Shown here one piece after another: positions 58,990 to 64,000 of a DNA stretch of 64,000 bases. The stretch is taken from the NCBI GenBank assembly GCA_036505295.1, contig DASXTQ010000042.1:1-64000 (forward strand), in the 5' to 3' direction. The stretch is from WS-7 sp036505295 (GTDB taxonomy: Bacteria > Eisenbacteria > RBG-16-71-46 > SZUA-252). Both the position numbers and the translations under genes were made by a program. The notes under the pieces were generated by a model. The model worked only from the letters and a program-made list of their open reading frames with translations, was not told the DNA's origin and ran no database searches. Numbering within the stretch: the stretch's first letter is position 1; each line of letters starts with the position of its first letter.

Positions 58990-59373
58990 ATGAGGACTGT
59001 ACTGAGAAGCGAAGGTGGTTTCACCCTGATCGAGCTGGTGATCGTCATCGTAATCCTTGGCATTCTGGCGTCGGTCGCGATCCCGAGATACGAGGACATG
59101 CGCGAGCAGGCGCGGGTGTCCACGCTCAAGGGGCAGCTGGGTTCGATCCGCTCCGCGGTTGCGATTCAGTACGCCCGCAACGCGCTGACCAGCAGCGCCG
59201 GGTTCCCCACGCTCGACGGAACGATTTTCGCGGATGCCCGTGTCCCCAAAGAGCCGGTGATGAACTCGAACGCGGTAAAGACGACCGCCGGTGTCGACAA
59301 CGCGGGTGGCTGGCAGTACACCCAGACGAGCGGCATGGTGAAGGCCAACCTGAACGCCTATTCAAGCTACTGA
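58990..59373 (+). CDS. Type IV pilin (major pilin-like)
   Basis: 127 residues from ATG 58990 with GGAGGAG upstream. The prepilin peptidase site is EGG/FTLIELVIVIVILGILAS, with Phe+1 and Glu+5 of the mature protein and a short basic leader of 10 residues (MRTVLRSEGG). The hydrophobic alpha-1 helix continues into AIPRYEDMREQARVSTL. The mature protein is about 117 residues and is short for a pilin, as in Geobacter-like or pseudopilin proteins. It lacks a C-terminal disulfide. No pilus assembly genes are nearby. It has its own terminator. Confidence 0.9.
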   Translation: MRTVLRSEGGFTLIELVIVIVILGILASVAIPRYEDMREQARVSTLKGQLGSIRSAVAIQYARNALTSSAGFPTLDGTIFADARVPKEPVMNSNAVKTTAGVDNAGGWQYTQTSGMVKANLNAYSSY

Positions 59374-59392
59374 TAAACGCCGTCGAGGGCGC

Positions 59393-59431
59393 GGGCGAGC
59401 GGCGGAGCGCAGCCGTTCGCCCGATTTTTTT
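59393..59431 (+). terminator. Rho-independent terminator after the pilin gene
   Basis: GGGCGAGCGGC pairs with GCCGTTCGCCC (one mismatch) across an 8-base loop and is followed by seven T residues. Confidence 0.92.
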
Positions 59432-59486
59432 GCTCGCCGGACGGGGCAGGGCCACGGCATGTATCGCCCGAATGCCCCGGTGACTG

Positions 59487-60494
59487 CTACTTCCGCTTGG
59501 CGCGTTGCCCGGTGGGCGGGCCCTTGAGCGCTTCGTCCGGTCGCCTCGCGGGCCTTTGAATCACCTTCGCTACGGCCTTGGCCTCCCGCATCACGGAGAG
59601 CTGAAACACATCGGGTCGCGCGTAATGGCCAGCGACGTCGAGCATCCATCGGGCGCCCGCCAGCGTGCGCGGGTCGACTTCGGCGTAGAGGATGCCTTCC
59701 TCTTCGTGGAGTGGGCCGGCGATGAATTTTCCTTCCGGATCGATGATCGCGCTGTCCCCGGCGTTGATCCATTGTCGCTCTTCCGGGTAGAAGCGCTTGT
59801 GTCCGTACCGGTCGGGGATGTCGTTCCGGTGAAAGGCCTGGCAGGAGTTGACCACCCACACGCCCCCTTCCCTGGCGATGTGTCGCACGGTGGAGAGCCA
59901 GGGCTCGCCGCGGTCCCAAGTCGATGCCACATGGATGCGCGAGCCCCACGCGTACATGGCGTAGCGCGCGAGCGGCATGTAGTTCTCCCAGCAGATGAGG
60001 CCGCTCATCTTGCCGATCGGCGTGTCGTAAACCTGTAACGTGCTCCCGTCCCCTTGGCCCCACATGAGACGCTCGCCGCCGGTGGGAACGAGCTTCCGAT
60101 GGCGGCCGACGAGCTTCCCCTTCGGGTCAACGAAAAGGAGCGTGTTGTAGAGCGACGCGCCGCTCGCCTCGGTGTTCCGCTCGTTCACGCCGATCACGAG
60201 AAAGACGCCGGCATCACGCGCCTCATCGCAGAGACGGCGGGTGGCTTCGCCCGGGATCTCCACCGAGTTCTCGACCAGCTCTGCGTAGAGCTCATCGATG
60301 AGGGGCTCGCGGGCAGGGAGCGTCCAGACCCAATCGGGATAACCGGGGATGAGAGCCTCCGGGAACACGACGAGCTTCGCGCCGGCCGCGGCCGCTTCGC
60401 GCAGGTAGCGGCAGGCCTTCTCGACGGTACCCTCGCGACTCAGGAAGACGGGTGCGATCTGAACGGCGGCGATTTTGTAAGGCGCGGATGTCAC
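59487..60494 (-). CDS. Nitrilase (carbon-nitrogen hydrolase)
   Basis: 335 residues from GTG 60494 with GGAGG at 4 bp; no ATG is available before the conserved start. The catalytic triad is Glu in FPEALIPGYPDW, Lys in HRKLVPTGGER and Cys in GLICWENYMPLARY. The CWEN(Y/H)-type segment distinguishes true nitrilases from amidases. It converts organic nitriles to acids and ammonia. The C-terminal 35 residues are basic. It is downstream of the rhodanese-MBL gene on the same strand (13-bp gap), so they are likely one operon. Confidence 0.92.
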   Translation of the reverse strand: MTSAPYKIAAVQIAPVFLSREGTVEKACRYLREAAAAGAKLVVFPEALIPGYPDWVWTLPAREPLIDELYAELVENSVEIPGEATRRLCDEARDAGVFLVIGVNERNTEASGASLYNTLLFVDPKGKLVGRHRKLVPTGGERLMWGQGDGSTLQVYDTPIGKMSGLICWENYMPLARYAMYAWGSRIHVASTWDRGEPWLSTVRHIAREGGVWVVNSCQAFHRNDIPDRYGHKRFYPEERQWINAGDSAIIDPEGKFIAGPLHEEEGILYAEVDPRTLAGARWMLDVAGHYARPDVFQLSVMREAKAVAKVIQRPARRPDEALKGPPTGQRAKRK

Positions 60495-60507
60495 GAGACC
60501 TCCGCCT

Positions 60508-61617
60508 CTAGGAAATCGCGCAGCGGTTCGCGCCGGCCTCGAGCTCCGTGGGATCTCCTTGCGGAAAGGCGCCCGACTCGTTGAGGCGTACGATCTCGAG
60601 GTGATGGGGCGGCGTCGCGGGAATGCGCGACAGAAGGGTCTCGACGAAGCCTTCCTCGGTTGCGCGCAGCATCTCAACCTGCCGGATCACTTCGGCCAGC
60701 GCCGCTCCGCACGGCTTCCCGTCGAACGGGATCGGCTCGCTCGTGTGGCATGGAAGAATCCACGTGTCGGGCGGCAGCTTGACGATCCGCTGCAGCGTTC
60801 CATAGAGCGCGTGTGCCCTCTGCCGCGCCTCGGCCGCGTTCGCCGCCAGGTCGGGGCGCCCCACAGCCCCGGGGAAGAGCGTGTCGCCGGTCAAGAGCGC
60901 CCGCCCATCAACCAGATAGCACGTGCTCTCCAGCGTGTGACCGGGAGTGTGGAGCACCTGGATTGCGGATGTGCCGATCGTGATGGTGTCGCCTTCCTTG
61001 AGCGGGAGGAACGGATACGTGATGCGGTCCTGAGCGGGGAGATAGATCTTCGCCTGACATCGTTCGGCGAGCGGCCGCGAGCGCGAGAGATGGTCCGCGT
61101 GAACGTGGGTATCGATCACGTGGGTGATGGTGAATCCCCGCTCCTTCGCGATCCGAAGATAGATGTCCGGATCGACCGATGCATCGACGACCGCGGCTTC
61201 GCTTCCGCTGCCGACGATATAGGAGAGACAGCCCTTTCCCGTCCGGCGCACCTGAATGATCTGCGCGTTCGAGCGAATCGGAGTCACCTCCGCGAGATTC
61301 CACGCAAGGCTCCACGCCTTCATTCCACCCTTCAGCGAGAGCGCCTGAACGCCGCGCTCTCGAAGCGCGCGCACAGCCAGGAGGCTGGTGTTCCCTCTGG
61401 CGCAAACCGCAACGACCGGCTGCCCGGGCGGCAGCGACACGCCGGCGAACGGCGAGGCGCTACTCGTGCGCAGCGCCACGTGCGGATCGAGGTGGAGACT
61501 TCCGGGGATGCTCCACTCCTCCCGCTCCACGGCGGGGCGAATATCAAGCACCGTCACCGGGCGGCCGCTCTCGAGCCAATCCCTGAGCGCATCTACACCG
61601 ATGTCAATCGACTCCAC
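60508..61617 (-). CDS. Rhodanese-metallo-beta-lactamase fusion (persulfide dioxygenase-like)
   Basis: 369 residues. The N-terminal rhodanese domain (1-105) has the active loop VCARGNTS with its persulfide cysteine. The C-terminal metallo-beta-lactamase domain begins YIVGSGSEAAVVDASVDPD, has the metal motif DTHVHADHLS, and includes the HTPGHT and LTGDTLF segments. Persulfide dioxygenases (ETHE1-like) and CstB use these modules to oxidise glutathione persulfide or sulfide. This order (rhodanese first) is the reverse of CstB's arrangement. It faces the putative sulfate exporter at 61781, consistent with sulfur detoxification. Confidence 0.88.
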   Translation of the reverse strand: MESIDIGVDALRDWLESGRPVTVLDIRPAVEREEWSIPGSLHLDPHVALRTSSASPFAGVSLPPGQPVVAVCARGNTSLLAVRALRERGVQALSLKGGMKAWSLAWNLAEVTPIRSNAQIIQVRRTGKGCLSYIVGSGSEAAVVDASVDPDIYLRIAKERGFTITHVIDTHVHADHLSRSRPLAERCQAKIYLPAQDRITYPFLPLKEGDTITIGTSAIQVLHTPGHTLESTCYLVDGRALLTGDTLFPGAVGRPDLAANAAEARQRAHALYGTLQRIVKLPPDTWILPCHTSEPIPFDGKPCGAALAEVIRQVEMLRATEEGFVETLLSRIPATPPHHLEIVRLNESGAFPQGDPTELEAGANRCAIS

Positions 61618-61668
61618 AGATGCCTCCGATGGAACAACGCTGGCCTCGTCGGGACGAAGGGTTCGGCC

Positions 61669-61683
61669 CGCCTATGATAGGCG
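61669..61683. promoter_or_regulatory. 15-bp palindrome between the persulfide dioxygenase and exporter genes
   Basis: CGCCTAT-G-ATAGGCG is perfect. It lies 52 bp from the minus-strand start and 98 bp before the exporter ATG, and contains TATGAT, so it could be both a -10 and an operator for a sulfide-responsive regulator. Confidence 0.5.
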
Positions 61684-61780
61684 ACCCGCGGTCCCTGGGG
61701 GAAGGTCGATGCTCATGCCCCGATTCGCGGTGGCGGACTGCCCGTAAATAGCCTAGGGTAGCGGTGTTGGACTCGAAGGA

Positions 61781-62881
61781 ATGGAGCCCCCCAAAGATCA
61801 TGCGATGACCGGCGCGCGCGCGCGGTTCCTCCCTTACGCTCCCGGTCTCGTTCTCGCCGTAGCCTGCGCGATCACCGCCCGCCTGCTGCACGGGCTCCTT
61901 CCCCCCAAGCCCGCCGCCGTACTCGGCGAGGTCGTGGTCGCGGTGCTCCTCGGCCTCATCATCGGAAACGCAATCGCGCTTCCGCGTCTTTTCGCACCGG
62001 GAATCCGGTTCTCCTTCCATTCGCTTCTCCGCGTGGCCATCGTGATCCTCGGAGCCCAATTCTCATTCATGCAGGTCGTGGCCATCGGCGGGAAAGCCGT
62101 GGTCATGATCGTGATCTTGATGACGCTCGCCCTCACCGTCGCCCACGTCCTGGGCCGCGTCGCCGGTGTTCCTCGCAGGCTGGCCACCTTGATCGGCGTG
62201 GGCACCGCGGTCTGCGGCAACACCGCGATCACGGCGACGGCACCGGTCATCCGGGCCGAGGACGAGGAAGTTTCGTTCGCCGTTGCGACCAACACCCTCT
62301 TCGGTACAGCCGCGGTATTCCTTTATCCGATGCTGGGACACTGGATCGGGCTTTCGAGCGCGGCCTTCGGCACCTGGGCGGGCACCGCGGTCAACGACAC
62401 CTCCCAGGTAGTCGCGACGGGCTTCGCGTACAGCGACATGGCCGGAAGGGTCGCGACGGCCGTGAAGCTCACACGGAACGCGCTCATGGGCGCGGTCATT
62501 CTGGTGATCGGGCTGATCTACGCCCGGGATGCGGCCGTCGGGGCGAGCGGCGGCTCCACCCAGGGCACGTTCGCGACCTGGACCCGCGTCCGACAGTCCA
62601 TCCCCGGGTTTGTGCTCGGTTTTCTGCTCCTGGCCCTCCTCAACACCGTGGGAGCGATCGCCCGGATGGGAATGCTCATCGGAAGGGACCTTTCTCACGA
62701 CCTCCAGACGATCTCGCGGTTTTTGATCCTCGTCGCGCTAGCGGGGGTGGGTCTCAGCACGCGCGTGAGCGCCATGAAACGGATCGGCGCGACCCCGTTC
62801 CTTGTTGGATTCGCCACGGCGGCGACGACCGCCGTCGCAAGCTATCTATTGATTCGTTGGCTGGGTCCGGCCGGAGGTTGA
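61781..62881 (+). CDS. YeiH-family putative sulfate exporter
   Basis: 366 residues with about ten hydrophobic spans. VGTAVCGNTAITATAPVIRA and GTAVNDTSQVVATGF are the conserved half-motifs of the YeiH (Cons_hypoth698) family. The intracellular loop AFAYSDMAGRVATAVKLTRN-like segment is typical. The family is annotated as sulfate exporter on limited evidence. Its position opposite a persulfide dioxygenase supports removal of sulfur oxidation products. The start ATG 61781 or 61805 is uncertain. The last 40 bp overlap the convergent membrane protein gene. Confidence 0.85.
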   Translation: MEPPKDHAMTGARARFLPYAPGLVLAVACAITARLLHGLLPPKPAAVLGEVVVAVLLGLIIGNAIALPRLFAPGIRFSFHSLLRVAIVILGAQFSFMQVVAIGGKAVVMIVILMTLALTVAHVLGRVAGVPRRLATLIGVGTAVCGNTAITATAPVIRAEDEEVSFAVATNTLFGTAAVFLYPMLGHWIGLSSAAFGTWAGTAVNDTSQVVATGFAYSDMAGRVATAVKLTRNALMGAVILVIGLIYARDAAVGASGGSTQGTFATWTRVRQSIPGFVLGFLLLALLNTVGAIARMGMLIGRDLSHDLQTISRFLILVALAGVGLSTRVSAMKRIGATPFLVGFATAATTAVASYLLIRWLGPAGG

Positions 62882-63507
62882 TCGGGCAGGCCGCCGGCCG
62901 AATCTGGAATGGACGACCCTGCCGCAGGGGTGCGCCCTCCACTCCGAAGATACGGCGCAAGCCTTTGGTGAATTCTCTGAAACGGCTGCATCAGGAGCAT
63001 TCCGAAAAAAACAATCGCCACGGTAACCGCGAAGGTCCAAACCCAATGACGCAGGCGGAAGCGCCGGGCGGTCGGGGCTGCGATGATGAGCCCGAGAATG
63101 GCCGCAATCAGAACCATCGCGTCGAAGCTCCCGCGCTGCCAGTAGACGTCGTCGAGGTGAAGCCACATCCCGAACTCGTCGAACGTCAGGGCGAGCCCGA
63201 CGCCGTAGAGAATCGCCGCCCGGGCGATACCACGGCTGTCCGGACGGAGGAAGATCAGGTAGGCGCCCACCCCAACCAGGATGAAAATCCCGTAGTTCAG
63301 GTGATGAACGTGGGTTTGCCCGAAGCGGAGATAGAAGTCACGCATGAACCCGATGGCCATCATGAGGGCCATGCTACGAGCAATCGCGAATGTGAGGATG
63401 AAGGCAACGAACACACGGCGCGCGAGCCGTGTCGGACCCATGGGTTGTTCTTCGGGCGGAAGGTCGTTCGGCTCGATCTCGCGAGGGGCGTCGGTGATCA
63501 CGGCCAC
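62842..63507 (-). CDS. Integral membrane protein of unknown function
   Basis: 221 residues with about five hydrophobic spans between residues 30 and 175. QTHVHHLNYGIFILVGVG carries a conserved-looking histidine cluster at the start of the second span, and LTFDEFGMWLHLDDVYW follows. The C-terminal 40 residues are polar and Pro/Ala-rich. The His/Asp set could bind a metal or heme. I know this only as an uncharacterised family. Its 3' end overlaps yeiH by 40 bp. Confidence 0.75.
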   Translation of the reverse strand: MAVITDAPREIEPNDLPPEEQPMGPTRLARRVFVAFILTFAIARSMALMMAIGFMRDFYLRFGQTHVHHLNYGIFILVGVGAYLIFLRPDSRGIARAAILYGVGLALTFDEFGMWLHLDDVYWQRGSFDAMVLIAAILGLIIAAPTARRFRLRHWVWTFAVTVAIVFFGMLLMQPFQRIHQRLAPYLRSGGRTPAAGSSIPDSAGGLPDQPPAGPSQRINR

Positions 63508-63623
63508 ATGCTAACGGGGCCGGGGGCGAGTGTGAAGGGGGAAGCGGGGCCGATAACTCGGTCGAAATCGACGAGACGGCTGGAGAGGGCGATGGTACCT
63601 TTTTCCACGTGAGAGCCGCGACG

Positions 63624-64000
63624 ATGGAACACACGAGGGTGCTGAGCCCGGAAGCCATGTGGACGGCGTTCCGCCGGGGGGATTCGCGGTACGACGGCCG
63701 CTTCGTGACCGCCGTGCGCACGACCGGCATCTTCTGCAGGCCGTCCTGTACCTGCCGCAAGCCCCGCCTGGAGAACGTCCGCTTCTATCGCTCTCCCAAC
63801 GATGCGGCCCGCGCGGGCTACCGCCCCTGCAAGAGGTGCCGCCCCGAGTTGCGGGGGGGGCCGGCCGAGGCAGACGGTGCGATGGTCGCGAAGGCGCTCG
63901 GGTTCATGCGAGCCCATCTGGAGTCCCAGCTTTACGCGAAGGACATCGCCGCCGCGGTCGCGGTCAGCCCTTCGCACTTCGCGCGACGGTTCCGCGCAAC
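63624..64000 (+). CDS. Ada-type DNA-alkylation repair regulator (N-terminal part)
   Basis: The first 125 residues are in the window. The methyl-accepting zinc domain is RTTGIFCRPSCTCRKPR followed by YRPCKRCRPEL; the four zinc cysteines lie in the FCRPSC and PCKRC motifs. The AraC-type helix-turn-helix starts at LYAKDIAAAVAVSPSHFARR. Start ATG 63624; a GTG at 63609 in the same frame is possible. After methyl transfer to the first cysteine, Ada activates alkylation-repair genes. The downstream part, either methyltransferase or AlkA glycosylase, is beyond the end, so it may be an Ada or an AlkA-fusion type. Confidence 0.9.
   Translation, partial: MEHTRVLSPEAMWTAFRRGDSRYDGRFVTAVRTTGIFCRPSCTCRKPRLENVRFYRSPNDAARAGYRPCKRCRPELRGGPAEADGAMVAKALGFMRAHLESQLYAKDIAAAVAVSPSHFARRFRA

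Noticed and set aside
1..64000. tRNA, rRNA, CRISPR arrays, insertion sequences or prophage
   Set aside because: I read through for cloverleaf-like segments, regularly spaced repeats, transposase motifs and terminal inverted repeats and found none. A tRNA search program would be needed to exclude small RNAs fully.

Overview
The window is 64 kb of gene-dense, high-GC bacterial chromosome (roughly 65% G+C by eye) with no tRNA, rRNA, CRISPR array or insertion sequence that I can see. Several large secreted proteins (3146-5065, 31155-33554, 33630-36389) end in the same C-terminal block: a PNP motif, then V.D..GRLVR, then W.G.D..GR...SG.Y. This is the FlgD-Ig-like/'sorting' tail typical of the FCB superphylum. 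Together with the high GC, a dockerin protein, FG-GAP repeats and an Isc/Suf set of mixed type, it suggests a Candidatus Eisenbacteria-like or related deep FCB lineage. That assignment is an inference.

Layout. 1-9.1 kb: M1 aminopeptidase (cut by the window edge), exported proteins, a Gfo/Idh/MocA oxidoreductase, an FAD/NAD(P)-binding protein and a GH1 glycosidase. 9.1-10.6 kb: two tandem paralogous small secreted proteins, each behind a sigma-54-type promoter. 11.0-23.2 kb: a tightly packed minus-strand block that begins with a MerR-family regulator carrying a CxxC-x9-CxxC tail. It continues through sufA-C-B-D-S-U, a Rieske ferredoxin, a SufT/MIP18 protein, a pterin dehydratase, an ADP-forming acyl-CoA synthetase, a PAP2 phosphatase, signal peptidase I and an FG-GAP protein. 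23.4-31.1 kb: a cupredoxin lipoprotein, a LOG-LuxE-LuxC cassette translationally coupled by 4-bp overlaps, NAD synthetase, and a divergent PEP-carboxykinase-like P-loop protein. 31.1-38.3 kb: two big secreted proteins, one a matrixin-type metalloprotease co-transcribed with a small exported protein from a perfect-consensus sigma-70 promoter, then YgfZ. 38.3-45.7 kb: arsR-arsM, apt (with no recognisable start codon), an ECF sigma/anti-sigma pair, NDH-2, a small Cys-rich exported protein, a di-heme cytochrome, a methyltransferase and an HTH protein with a histone-like tail. 45.7-51.0 kb: fatty-acid beta-oxidation (thiolase, FadJ-like, and divergent FadD-like ligase around a 13-bp palindrome).

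51.0-58.1 kb is the most unusual part. Base composition drops visibly. A short exported protein precedes a TPR-containing sigma-54 activator that looks frameshifted near its N-terminus. Downstream is a 67-residue lipopeptide precursor behind a perfect sigma-54 promoter. Its C-terminus is an exact PTGGNELN peptide repeat whose two DNA copies differ only at synonymous positions. A convergent 1168-residue kinase-ATPase-TPR protein follows. I propose this as a candidate peptide/TPR signalling module; no function has been shown. 58.1-64 kb: GNAT acetyltransferase, type IV pilin, nitrilase, rhodanese-metallo-beta-lactamase fusion facing a YeiH-type putative sulfate exporter across a 15-bp palindrome, a membrane protein, and the start of an Ada-type DNA repair regulator.
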